Shown here: positions 8,899 through 16,438 of the stretch, in pieces
Numbering within the stretch: the stretch's first letter is position 1
Layout: every line of letters begins with the position of its first letter
Origin: Lentisphaeria bacterium UBA1732
GTDB taxonomy: Bacteria; Verrucomicrobiota; Lentisphaeria; Victivallales; UBA1829
DNA length: 56,049 nucleotides
Assembly (NCBI GenBank): GCA_002315855.1
Contig: DCIG01000043.1
Span: 1 to 56,049, forward strand
Direction: 5' to 3'
Made by a program: the position numbers and the translations under genes
Notes under the pieces: model-generated
Seen by the model: the letters and a program-made list of their open reading frames with translations, nothing else
Database searches by the model: none
Told to the model about the DNA's origin: nothing

Positions 8899-9399
8899 TC
8901 ATAAGGCGGCAATCCAATCCCAGGAACGGTATTTTTCATCCGCGATACGATTTGCTTCCCGGAGCCAGTTCGGATGAATCGTGGCATGATGACTTTGATT
9001 CGGAAAACAATCGCTTTGAGGCAAATTCAGCTTCAAAATGCCCTGTTTCACGAAGAAATGCTCCGTAAAAATCGCGGGTGTTTCGAGTTCAGAGGAGAAA
9101 GAACCGGCAAGCTCTGCGGGAAGAGACAAATCAGCTTCTTTCATCGCAGACAAGCTGTAAAAATACATCAAATCTCCGCCTTTGAACAGAGCGCCGGGCG
9201 TTATCCTCCGGAAGATACGCGTACCGGCTTGAAAGGCTTCATCCTGATACTGTTTTATGTCTGCATCAAGCCCGGCAATCCAGTCATACCGGCAGGGCGC
9301 AAGGAAACACGCATTGCAAGCCGCACTGTTTCGCACCATATCCGCCAGTGCAAGAAGAAAAGGGGTATCGCCGGAATCCGAATAAAACAGCTTCATCAT
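8899..9399 (-). CDS. Short, divergent lipoate-protein-ligase-like protein
   Basis: 166 residues from the ATG at 9399 (a second ATG follows directly). The N-terminal part lines up by eye with the lipoate-protein ligase A fold: KLFYSDSGDTPFLLAL matches the family opening, and GTRIFRRITPGALFKGGDLM matches the VVRRxSGGGAVYHDLG block that shapes the lipoyl-AMP pocket. The C-terminal EKYRSWDW matches another family block. About 150 central residues, including the region of the catalytic lysine, are absent and the glycine triplet is broken. It may be an inactive remnant or an altered binding protein. It follows the HNH gene by 10 bases and lacks a strong ribosome site. Assignment is from memory of the family. 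Confidence 0.5.
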   Translation of the reverse strand: MMKLFYSDSGDTPFLLALADMVRNSAACNACFLAPCRYDWIAGLDADIKQYQDEAFQAGTRIFRRITPGALFKGGDLMYFYSLSAMKEADLSLPAELAGSFSSELETPAIFTEHFFVKQGILKLNLPQSDCFPNQSHHATIHPNWLREANRIADEKYRSWDWIAAL

Positions 9400-9409
9400 C
9401 GAAACAAAC

Positions 9410-9835
9410 TTACTGCTCGTGTGGCGCGGGGGCGTCTTCCGGGGCTTCAATCACGGTCATCCCTTCCGGGATTGAGAGATCATCGGGCAGGGGAATATCG
9501 ATGTCAATTTCACGAGGGGGGGCTTCGGGAAGTCCTGAATCTGAACTGCCGTCAAGTCCCGAAAGAATCATATCCACAGGGGTGCTGTATTTTTTGCGGT
9601 TGTTGCATTCTTTACAGCACGGCACGACATTGCCTTTTACACTTTTCCCTCCGCGGGCAACGGGGACGATATGATCCATGGTCAGTTCATCCGGTTTGAA
9701 TTTCTGCCCGCAATAATGGCAAATCCCCTGCTGAAGCTGAGCCTGCCACCAATTCGTTTTGCGAAGTTCGCGGGCTTTGGCACGCTCGCGGTTCACATGG
9801 GCTTGATCCACCCTCATATCAAACCAGTCGTCCAC
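9410..9835 (-). CDS. HNH endonuclease family protein
   Basis: About 142 residues. Two zinc-knuckle pairs, CHYCG and CCKECN, flank the HNH core TMDHIVPVARGG and GNVVPCCKECNNRK, the pattern of stand-alone HNH nucleases. The C-terminal third is acidic and proline-rich without a fold I recognise. Start: a GTG at 9835 lies six bases after GGGGAG and just past the stop of the UbiA gene; an in-frame ATG at 9922 would overlap that gene by 85 bases and one at 9817 lacks as good a site. It lies in a housekeeping-type operon with no methylase or integrase nearby, so general DNA processing is as likely as defence. Confidence 0.82.
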   Translation of the reverse strand: MDDWFDMRVDQAHVNRERAKARELRKTNWWQAQLQQGICHYCGQKFKPDELTMDHIVPVARGGKSVKGNVVPCCKECNNRKKYSTPVDMILSGLDGSSDSGLPEAPPREIDIDIPLPDDLSIPEGMTVIEAPEDAPAPHEQ

Positions 9836-9837
9836 AA

Positions 9838-10785
9838 TCAACTCCCCTGAATCCGAAACACCCGGCTGAAAAACGTGGCGCAAATCATGCAGATGACAAA
9901 CACTGCCGCCAGCAGATACCACCCGAATGAGGCCGCCACCGCCGCGTGCATCAGTAAAATGGCACGAATCAAAACCCCGATTGCATGTTGAATTTTCGCC
10001 GGTGCGGAATGATACAGTGTGAGCTGATACCCCCAGAATGCCGTGCCGAGAAAAAACACAAGCAGAAGAATGGCGGACAATGCGCTGAAATTATGAAATA
10101 CGACATCGTGTTTGCCGAAGAGAATGATGGAATCAATCAGCACCACGCCGCTGCACAGCAATGCGCCAGTCAACAGAGCCCGTCCGCCTTTTCTGCTGGC
10201 CGTGTGCGAGGTTTCGTCTGCGGCGGCCTCCGTCAAGCCGAAGATGTACAGGAAAATGCCGACTCCGAAAATCAAAGCCGTCATCCCTGAGAAAAAGCCA
10301 ATGTCGCGGACAGCCGTAATGCCCAGACAAAAAGAAAGAACGCGGCACATTGCCATAATCGCTGACCCGCCGTATTTTTTCCGTTTGACATGGAAATTAT
10401 AGGCGTAGACGCAGGCAAATAAAATGAGCGTCAGACAGAACAGCCTGATATTGATGAGCGACGGAATCACTGCCGCCCAAAAGCAAATCTGCACTGCGGC
10501 AAATGCTTCTTTGCCGGAAATCGCGCCTGACGGCAAAGGACGATTGGGGCGTTCCTGCATATCCTCCTGAATATCTGCCATATCATTGGTAATCAGTCCG
10601 AAGATATACACGAAAAAAGAAATCCAGCAGACCGTGAATAAATGAGCCAGAGATTCACCCAAATGAGCAAGACCGCCGGCAATCAGAAAACCGCACAGCG
10701 GGTCGCCCGCCGCAGTGAAAAGATTCGGCACACGAATCAGCCGGAGCCAGGCGTTCAGCTTTGTTTTTTTTTCGGATTCAGTCAT
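9838..10785 (-). CDS. UbiA-family prenyltransferase
   Basis: 315-residue polytopic membrane protein. The first aspartate motif is NDMADIQEDMQERPNRPL near residue 67, which binds prenyl diphosphate through Mg2+ in UbiA enzymes. The second region, near residue 190, reads EAAADETSHTASRKGGR and is less canonical. About eight hydrophobic helices are visible. The family joins polyprenyl chains to aromatic or other acceptors (quinones, hemes, lipids); the acceptor cannot be read from the sequence. It sits 3 bases after tatD and is followed by the HNH gene. A polyprenyl synthetase that could supply the donor is encoded at 52870-53949, far away. Confidence 0.82.
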   Translation of the reverse strand: MTESEKKTKLNAWLRLIRVPNLFTAAGDPLCGFLIAGGLAHLGESLAHLFTVCWISFFVYIFGLITNDMADIQEDMQERPNRPLPSGAISGKEAFAAVQICFWAAVIPSLINIRLFCLTLILFACVYAYNFHVKRKKYGGSAIMAMCRVLSFCLGITAVRDIGFFSGMTALIFGVGIFLYIFGLTEAAADETSHTASRKGGRALLTGALLCSGVVLIDSIILFGKHDVVFHNFSALSAILLLVFFLGTAFWGYQLTLYHSAPAKIQHAIGVLIRAILLMHAAVAASFGWYLLAAVFVICMICATFFSRVFRIQGS

Positions 10786-10788
10786 TTT

Positions 10789-11571
10789 TCAAATGCGGAA
10801 GAACCACAGAGCATTTCGGGTTGTAAGTTCAGCCGTGTATTCCGTACTCCGGCCGCGCAGTGCAGCCAAAGCCCGCGCTGTATAGGGAAGATTTGCCGGA
10901 TGATTTTCCTGCCCGCGCAGCGGAACCGGAGCCAAATAGGGCGAATCGGTTTCCAGCATGATACGGTCTTCGGGATATAAGGCCGCCAGTTCACGAATAT
11001 TATCCGCTTTCTTGAACGTTACCATGCCGCATACGCCAAACCATGCACCGAGTTCGTTGAAACGATGGAAATCCGCCACAGACCCTGCAAAAGAATGAAG
11101 CACAAAACTGCCGCCATTCTCCGCGAACGGCGAGAGCAGTTCGTATGCGTCATCGTAGGCCTGTTCGGACCCGGCTTTGTCGCGGCAGTGAATCACTGCG
11201 GGGCGATTCAGGCGGAGTGCAAGTTCCAACTGGCGTTTCAGCAAATCCCGCTGGGCATCTTCCGGCGCGAAATCATAGTAATAATCAAGTCCGATTTCAC
11301 CGACTGCCACATAATTCGGCATCGACGCATAATTTTCAAAAAACGAAATATCCTGTGCTTCTTCGGAAGAGGCTTCGTGAGGGTGAATCCCCGCCGCAAA
11401 AAAAACATCGGGGAAATGCGAGGCAAATTCTGCCACGCGATCACACTGCGCAATCCCGGACCCCTGCAAAACGAAACGCGTTACTCCGGCATCGTGAGCG
11501 CGCTGCCGGTATGATGTTTCGTCATTGCATCCGCTGTCGGGCAAATGGGCATGTGAATCGAATAATTCCAT
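10789..11571 (-). CDS. TatD-family metal-dependent hydrolase/DNase
   Basis: 260-residue TIM-barrel hydrolase. Motifs in order: MELFDSHAHL (metal His pair), AAGIHPHEA, AVGEIGLDYYYDFAPEDAQ, PAVIHCRDKAG, FVLHSFAG and LETDSPYLAPVP. All expected metal ligands of TatD are present and the length is typical. The family acts as 3'-5' exonuclease/DNase in DNA repair or apoptosis-like degradation. First of a compact run tatD-ubiA-HNH-lipoate-ligase-like (gaps of 3, 2 and 10 bases). A 9-bp inverted repeat lies directly upstream. Confidence 0.92.
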   Translation of the reverse strand: MELFDSHAHLPDSGCNDETSYRQRAHDAGVTRFVLQGSGIAQCDRVAEFASHFPDVFFAAGIHPHEASSEEAQDISFFENYASMPNYVAVGEIGLDYYYDFAPEDAQRDLLKRQLELALRLNRPAVIHCRDKAGSEQAYDDAYELLSPFAENGGSFVLHSFAGSVADFHRFNELGAWFGVCGMVTFKKADNIRELAALYPEDRIMLETDSPYLAPVPLRGQENHPANLPYTARALAALRGRSTEYTAELTTRNALWFFRI

Positions 11572-11579
11572 ACAAGTGT

Positions 11580-11606
11580 GCGGAGAGAAAATTTAAGTCT
11601 CTCCGC
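11580..11606. repeat. Perfect 9-bp inverted repeat between tatD and the zinc-ribbon gene
   Basis: GCGGAGAGA (11580-11588) and TCTCTCCGC (11598-11606) with a 9-nt A/T-rich loop. No T-run follows on the minus strand, so it is not a standard terminator; it could be an RNA-processing hairpin in the tatD leader. Confidence 0.6.
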
Positions 11607-11621
11607 CAATAGCTTTTGAAA

Positions 11622-12272
11622 TCAGTTTTTTGCGGACTTTTTTTCAGACTTCTTGTCAGCCTTGTCAGCTTTTTTCCCGGCCTTCTTGTCAGCCTTTTTT
11701 TCCGCTTTTTCGGCTTTGGGGGCTTTTTCGGCCTTGGGAGCTTTTTCGGCTTTGGGGGCTTTTTCGGCTTTGGGGGCTTTTTCGGCCTTGGGGGCTTTTT
11801 CAGACTTGGGAGCTTTTTCAGACTTGGGAGCTTTTTCAGACTTGGGAGCTTTTTCAGCTTTTTTCTCCGTCTTTTCGGCTTTCTTTTCGGACTTGACCGC
11901 TTTCTTGTCTTCCAGTTCTTCCATGGACGGTTCCGTCATCTTGTCATCGTCATCGAACTCGATTTCGTCTCCGATTCCGCCATTCACGATAGCGGCAGCG
12001 GCTTTCTTTTCGTTACGGCTCAATGCGCTTTGGTACTTTTCTTCCTCTTCCCAGAATTCTTCAAATTCGTCCATGACGTCATCATAATCGCCGCGACCTT
12101 CACCGAATGCGGAGTCATCTTCATCATCGTCATAAAGACCGTTTTCATCCCCGTCTTCATTGATTACGTTTCCGGCGGAAATAAAGGCACCGCATTCAGG
12201 GCAGCAGCCATCCTCGGCTTCCATTTGTTTTTCATTGATTTCAATATCGCAATACGGGCAAATCATAACCAT
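11622..12272 (-). CDS. Zinc-ribbon protein with acidic middle and KAPK(S/A)E repeat tail
   Basis: 216 residues from the ATG at 12272, which has AAGGAG eight bases before it; the extended reading to 12311 has no such site. Residues 1-35 carry a CPYC...CCPEC zinc ribbon. A strongly acidic middle (DDDEDDSAF, EFEEFWEEEE) follows. The last 90 residues are almost entirely Lys, Ala, Glu, Pro and Ser, with eight hexapeptide units KAPKSE or KAPKAE and a KKADKKAGKKADKADKK end resembling histone H1 tails. Function unknown; zinc ribbon plus basic tail suggests nucleic-acid or ribosome contact, but that is inference. Encoded between nifS and tatD. Confidence 0.8.
   Translation of the reverse strand: MVMICPYCDIEINEKQMEAEDGCCPECGAFISAGNVINEDGDENGLYDDDEDDSAFGEGRGDYDDVMDEFEEFWEEEEKYQSALSRNEKKAAAAIVNGGIGDEIEFDDDDKMTEPSMEELEDKKAVKSEKKAEKTEKKAEKAPKSEKAPKSEKAPKSEKAPKAEKAPKAEKAPKAEKAPKAEKAPKAEKAEKKADKKAGKKADKADKKSEKKSAKN
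11712..11857 (-). repeat. Eight tandem 18-bp units encoding KAPK(S/A)E
   Basis: About eight copies of an 18-bp unit (plus-strand form near GGGGCTTTTTCGGCTTTG) lie inside the zinc-ribbon gene. Three units encode KAPKSE and five KAPKAE. The near identity at DNA level suggests recent expansion or homogenisation and likely copy-number variation. Confidence 0.85.
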
Positions 12273-12357
12273 GGTGAAAACTCCTTTGGTTGGTTCGTCG
12301 AGTTCCGGCATTGACCGGATTCTTGAAAATGCTGAAAATGAAAATTCAAATCAGCGC

Positions 12358-13533
12358 TCACTTTTTGTTCCAGTACGGGGAAATCGCACGGATTTTTGAA
12401 ATGATTCCGGGCATGACTTCCACAACTTTGTCAATCTCTTCCTGCTTGCTGTAGCGGGACAGACTGAATCGAATGGCTCCATGTGCCGCAGTGTAGGGGA
12501 CCCCCATGGCACGGAGTACGTGGGACGGTTCCAAACTCCCTGTGGTGCAGGCACTTCCGCTGGATGCGCAAATCCCGTACAAATCCATGTGCATCAGGAT
12601 GGATTCGCCTTCGATGTATTCAAACGAAATGTTTGTGGTATTCGGCAGACGGTGTTCCACATCGCCGTTGATACGCACATCGGGGATTGCGGCGAGCAGG
12701 CGGTTCTGCAAATCATCGCGCAAGGCTTTGACACGGGTGTTTTCTTCGTTCAAATGCGCCAATGCCAGCTCAGCGGCAACGCCCATACCGACAATATACG
12801 GCACATTTTCCGTTCCGGCACGGCGGCCGCGTTCCTGATGCCCGCCCACAACAAACGGATGGAAATGAACGCCTCTGCGCACATACAGAGCACCGATTCC
12901 TTTCGGAGAATGGAATTTGTGTCCTGATACACTGAGCATGTCAATCATCGGCAAATCATGGAGATGGAACGGGATTTTTCCGGCAGCCTGAACGGCATCG
13001 GTGTGGAACAAAGCACCCGCGCTGTGCGCCATTTCGCCGAGCTGTGCGACGGGATAAATATTTCCGGTTTCGTTATTTGCCCACATGACGGAAACGATGG
13101 CCGTATCTTCATCAATCATGGCTTTCGCACGTTCCAAATCAAGGCGTCCGAAACTGTCCACGGGGATTCTCGACACGCGGTAGCCCTTGCGTTCCAGCTC
13201 CTTGCCGAGATTCAGAACGGCAGGATGTTCCACTGTGGAAATCACGATTTTGCGGCGGTTCGGCATAACATTGACCGCGCTGAGGATGGCAGAACTGTCG
13301 CCCTCGGTGCCGCAGGATGTGAAAATCACTTCGGAAGGATCCGCCCCAAGGAATCCGGCGACTTTCGCGCGGCCTTCTTCCACGACTTTCGCGAGGCGTC
13401 CGCCGAAACGGTAAATACTGGAGGCGTTGCCATAGTATTCGGTAAAATACGGCCTCATCGCCTGAACGGCTTCCGGTGCAACTCTGGTGGTTGCGTTGTT
13501 ATCCAGATAAATCACTTTTTCTTCGTCAATCAT
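12358..13533 (-). CDS. nifS: Cysteine desulfurase, NifS type
   Basis: 391 residues. PLP-dependent enzyme that takes sulfur from cysteine for Fe-S cluster assembly. Visible: YLDNNATTRVAPEAVQAM at the start, MWANNETGNIYPV in the PLP-binding region, the PLP lysine in SGHKFHSPKG near residue 205, and the sulfur-accepting cysteine in CASSGSACTTGSLEPSH near residue 330. It lies 6 bases after nifU, with GAGGAG overlapping the nifU stop. No nitrogenase genes are nearby, so the pair probably serves general Fe-S biogenesis. Confidence 0.93.
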   Translation of the reverse strand: MIDEEKVIYLDNNATTRVAPEAVQAMRPYFTEYYGNASSIYRFGGRLAKVVEEGRAKVAGFLGADPSEVIFTSCGTEGDSSAILSAVNVMPNRRKIVISTVEHPAVLNLGKELERKGYRVSRIPVDSFGRLDLERAKAMIDEDTAIVSVMWANNETGNIYPVAQLGEMAHSAGALFHTDAVQAAGKIPFHLHDLPMIDMLSVSGHKFHSPKGIGALYVRRGVHFHPFVVGGHQERGRRAGTENVPYIVGMGVAAELALAHLNEENTRVKALRDDLQNRLLAAIPDVRINGDVEHRLPNTTNISFEYIEGESILMHMDLYGICASSGSACTTGSLEPSHVLRAMGVPYTAAHGAIRFSLSRYSKQEEIDKVVEVMPGIISKIRAISPYWNKK

Positions 13534-13539
13534 GGCGGA

Positions 13540-14424
13540 TTACTCCTCGCTGACAATCAGGTCCTGAGACAGAAATTCATGAAGTTTGCCCTGCACGAGT
13601 TTCCGCAGAGTGAGCTTGGAATTGACACAGCTGGAGCAAACGCCCAGCAAACGGACTTTGACCATATTCCCGTCCAAATCGAGGAGTTCGATACCGCCGC
13701 CGTCGCGTTCCAGAGCGGGCTTGATTTCACGGTCGATCACTTCCTGAATTTTCAGAACTTTCTTGACAGGAGAGAGTTTGCTGAAATCGCCGGATGCAGG
13801 TTTCATTTCCGGCTCTGCGGCTTTTTTCGCCACATGGTTTACTTCATCCAGAATCTGCTGAATCTGGTCAAGGCAGGCACCGCACGCACCGCCGGCTTTG
13901 GTATATTCCGTAACCTGTGCAAGTGTGGTCAAATGATTCAGCTCAATCACCTTGCGGATTTTTACATCCGTAACGCCGAAGCATTTGCAAACAATGCGGC
14001 CTTCATGATCATCGGCATCTTCATCCGTTACGGACGGAAGCGTAAGACCGTGTTCTTTTGCATAATTGCCCAAAGCGGCCTGGAGAGCTTCCATGCCCAT
14101 GACGGAGCAGTGCATTTTTTCTTCGGGGAGTTCGCCGAGACGGTCCACAATGTCGCGGTTCGTTACTTTTGCGGCTTCATCAATGGTCATGCCGATTACG
14201 ATTTCCGTCAGAATGGAACTGCTGGCAATCGCGCTGGCACAGCCGAAAGTTTTGAATTTTGCATCCGTAATGGTACGGGTAGCAGGGTCAATCTTGAGGA
14301 AAATTTTCAGTGCATCGCCGCAAGTCATATTGCCGACTTCGGCGACCGCATCCGCATCGGCGATTTCACCGACGTTGCGCGGATTGAGGAAATAATCCAT
14401 TACTTTGTTGTTGTAATCCCACAT
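13540..14424 (-). CDS. nifU: Three-domain NifU Fe-S scaffold protein
   Basis: 294 residues with the full NifU architecture. An IscU-like N-terminal scaffold has cysteines in GNMTCGD, TFGCASAIASSS and EKMHCSVMG. A central BFD-like [2Fe-2S] domain carries CKCFGV and GGACGACLDQ. A C-terminal Nfu domain carries CSSCVNSKLTLR. It assembles clusters with sulfur from the adjacent NifS. AAGGAG precedes the ATG. The full-length form is typical of anaerobes that use NIF machinery in place of ISC/SUF. Confidence 0.94.
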   Translation of the reverse strand: MWDYNNKVMDYFLNPRNVGEIADADAVAEVGNMTCGDALKIFLKIDPATRTITDAKFKTFGCASAIASSSILTEIVIGMTIDEAAKVTNRDIVDRLGELPEEKMHCSVMGMEALQAALGNYAKEHGLTLPSVTDEDADDHEGRIVCKCFGVTDVKIRKVIELNHLTTLAQVTEYTKAGGACGACLDQIQQILDEVNHVAKKAAEPEMKPASGDFSKLSPVKKVLKIQEVIDREIKPALERDGGGIELLDLDGNMVKVRLLGVCSSCVNSKLTLRKLVQGKLHEFLSQDLIVSEE

Positions 14425-14483
14425 GATTGTTCTCCTTATATCAGAATCCGGTGCATCGAATATTTCCGAAGACCGTTATTTTT

Positions 14484-14514
14484 GAAAAAAGTTCCATGAT
14501 TTGTGAAAAATCAT
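14484..14514 (-). terminator. Terminator overlapping the trpS stop
   Basis: ATGATTT (14496-14502) and AAATCAT (14508-14514) form a stem on the minus strand followed closely by a T6 run (A-run 14485-14490). It separates trpS from nifU. Confidence 0.6.
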
Positions 14515-15482
14515 CGAAGACCAACGGCTTTTCTGACCTGTTCCAAAGATTCCTGAGCGATGGCATTGGCGCGTTTTGCACCGTTGCGCAGGATTTCTTC
14601 GATGTACTCCGGCTTGGCTTTCAGTTCTTCCCTGCGCTGGCGCATGGGGGCGAAGAAATCCATATAGGCTTCAAAAAGAGCCTGCTTGGCGTGTCCGTAG
14701 CCGAAGTTTCCGGCGCGGTATTTTGCCGCAAGTTCCGCCTGCTGTTCCGGCGTGGAGAAAAGTTTGTAGAGCGCGAAAATATTGCAGGTGTCGGGATCTT
14801 TCGGTTCTTCCAGCCCCTTGGAATCCGTCTGGATGCTCATGATTTTTTTGCGGGCGGCTTTCGGGTCGGCGAAGATTTCAATGGTGTTATTGTAACTCTT
14901 GGACATCTTCTGTCCGTCGGTGCCGGGGATGACCGCCACATTGGTTTCGATGTAGGGTTCGGGGACCGTCAGAATTTCAGCATTGTGTTCCTGATTGAAA
15001 CGAATCGCGATGTCGCGTGTGATTTCCAGATGCTGTTTCTGGTCTTTGCCGACCGGAACAAGATTGGCATGGTACAGCAGAATATCCGCCGCCATCAGAA
15101 CAGGATAGGAGAAAAGTCCGTTATTCGGAGCAAAACCTTTTGCAATTTTATCCTTGTAGCTGTGAGCCCGTTCCAGCAGACCGACACCGGTTACGCAGTT
15201 CAGAATCCACATCAGTTCGCAAACCGCAGGGACATCCGACTGACGGAAAAAAATTGATTTTTCGGGGTCGAGACCGCAGGAAAGGAAGTCAAGGGCGACA
15301 CCTTTCACACGTTCGCGGAGTTCGTCCGGTTTCGGGGAAACGGTCAGAGAGTGAAAATCTGCGATGAAGACGATAGATTCGTCGCATTCCTGCTGCATTT
15401 TCACAATGGAGGAAATGGCGCCGAAGTAATTGCCGATATGAAGTGTTCCGGATGGCTGAATCCCGGTTAAAACGCGTTTCAT
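14511..15482 (-). CDS. trpS: Tryptophanyl-tRNA synthetase
   Basis: 323 residues, a class I synthetase charging tRNA-Trp. TGIQPSGTLHIGNYFGA carries the HIGN signature near residue 16, and KMSKSYNN near 196 is the KMSKS loop. FHSLTV and the GKDQKQHLE segment also match bacterial TrpRS, and length is normal. Its ATG overlaps the TGA of the coiled-coil gene upstream (ATGA), so translation is coupled. Confidence 0.95.
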   Translation of the reverse strand: MKRVLTGIQPSGTLHIGNYFGAISSIVKMQQECDESIVFIADFHSLTVSPKPDELRERVKGVALDFLSCGLDPEKSIFFRQSDVPAVCELMWILNCVTGVGLLERAHSYKDKIAKGFAPNNGLFSYPVLMAADILLYHANLVPVGKDQKQHLEITRDIAIRFNQEHNAEILTVPEPYIETNVAVIPGTDGQKMSKSYNNTIEIFADPKAARKKIMSIQTDSKGLEEPKDPDTCNIFALYKLFSTPEQQAELAAKYRAGNFGYGHAKQALFEAYMDFFAPMRQRREELKAKPEYIEEILRNGAKRANAIAQESLEQVRKAVGLR

Positions 15483-16423
15483 TGCTGTATAGAGCTTTCA
15501 TTGGTTGAACGGTCGGCGAAGAGGTCTTCTTCCGCCGGATCGTCGGATTGAATGGTTTGAGTCAAAGTTTCCACAGGTGCATCGGGACGGATTGTCTCTT
15601 TCACCGGAGCATTTTTCTTCGTGGAAATCACGGTGATGAGAGCCCAAATCAAAAGGACAGCGGCAATTCCGAGTGCAATGGTCAGCTTCTTGTTGTTCTG
15701 TTCCATTTTTTCCAGTTTCTGACGCTGTTTTTCCATGGCGGTTTTGCGGGCTTCACTGTCGTTTTTTCCCGCCGAACGGAGCTTCTGTTCCAGCTCTTTC
15801 TTTTCGGCGAGATAATCCTGCGCTTCAGCACGGGTTTCTTCGATTTCCTGACGGAGGTGCTCTTCCTGCTCCGTGATGTCGTTTTCACGCTGATGCAAAG
15901 CGGCTTCGCGGTCATTCAGTGCAGTTTCACGGTCATTGAGAGACTGTTCCCGTTCATTCAACGCCTGTTCGCGGGCATCAAATTCCGCCTGAACACGCGA
16001 ATATACATCTTCGATGCTTTCCGTTTCGGATAAGGAAGACTCCGCAGAATTCATGTCCTGCTCGAAATCATCCTGAAAACGCTCGTCCGCTTCCGGTTCA
16101 TCTTCCACATGCAACCCCGCAAATTCAGTCCGGTCGAAAACGATTTTTTCAGCCGTTCCGGTCGGCAGCGGAGTCGTCGAAGAGGACAGCGAAGCCGCAA
16201 GTGTGCCGGAGAAATCTCCGAATCCCACATTGACCGCTTTTGCGACTTTCAGACCTTTGTAATGATATTCTTCGGCATCGGTTTTCACGGTCGCAGTGGC
16301 ACTCTGCTGTGTTCCGGTGGCGGAGGAAGCAGGATGTGCAGGGTTCTGAACGTGAGAAATCCTGTCGGCACCGTTTTCCGGTACTGCGGAGGTATCGTTT
16401 TTTTCAAAATCGGAACACATCAT
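15479..16423 (-). CDS. Single-span membrane protein with a heptad-repeat coiled coil
   Basis: 314 residues from the ATG at 16423 (AAAGG upstream); a GTG at 16435 is possible. The N-terminal half is polar and unstructured. A long coiled coil follows, with near-perfect seven-residue repeats such as EREQSLN, DRETALN, DREAALH. One transmembrane helix (KLTIALGIAAVLLIWALI) lies near residue 250, then a short polar tail. It lies between ileS and trpS, 15 bases after the ileS stop. No family recognised; an anchored coiled-coil scaffold is the simplest description. Confidence 0.78.
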   Translation of the reverse strand: MMCSDFEKNDTSAVPENGADRISHVQNPAHPASSATGTQQSATATVKTDAEEYHYKGLKVAKAVNVGFGDFSGTLAASLSSSTTPLPTGTAEKIVFDRTEFAGLHVEDEPEADERFQDDFEQDMNSAESSLSETESIEDVYSRVQAEFDAREQALNEREQSLNDRETALNDREAALHQRENDITEQEEHLRQEIEETRAEAQDYLAEKKELEQKLRSAGKNDSEARKTAMEKQRQKLEKMEQNNKKLTIALGIAAVLLIWALITVISTKKNAPVKETIRPDAPVETLTQTIQSDDPAEEDLFADRSTNESSIQQ

Positions 16424-16438
16424 GCTGCCTTTCACGGA

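Noticed and set aside
13540..14424. Evidence for nitrogen fixation
   Set aside because: NifU and NifS type proteins serve general Fe-S assembly in many anaerobes; no nitrogenase genes are seen.
12958..14499. 513-residue open frame antisense to nifS/nifU
   Set aside because: Spans two well-identified genes on the opposite strand.
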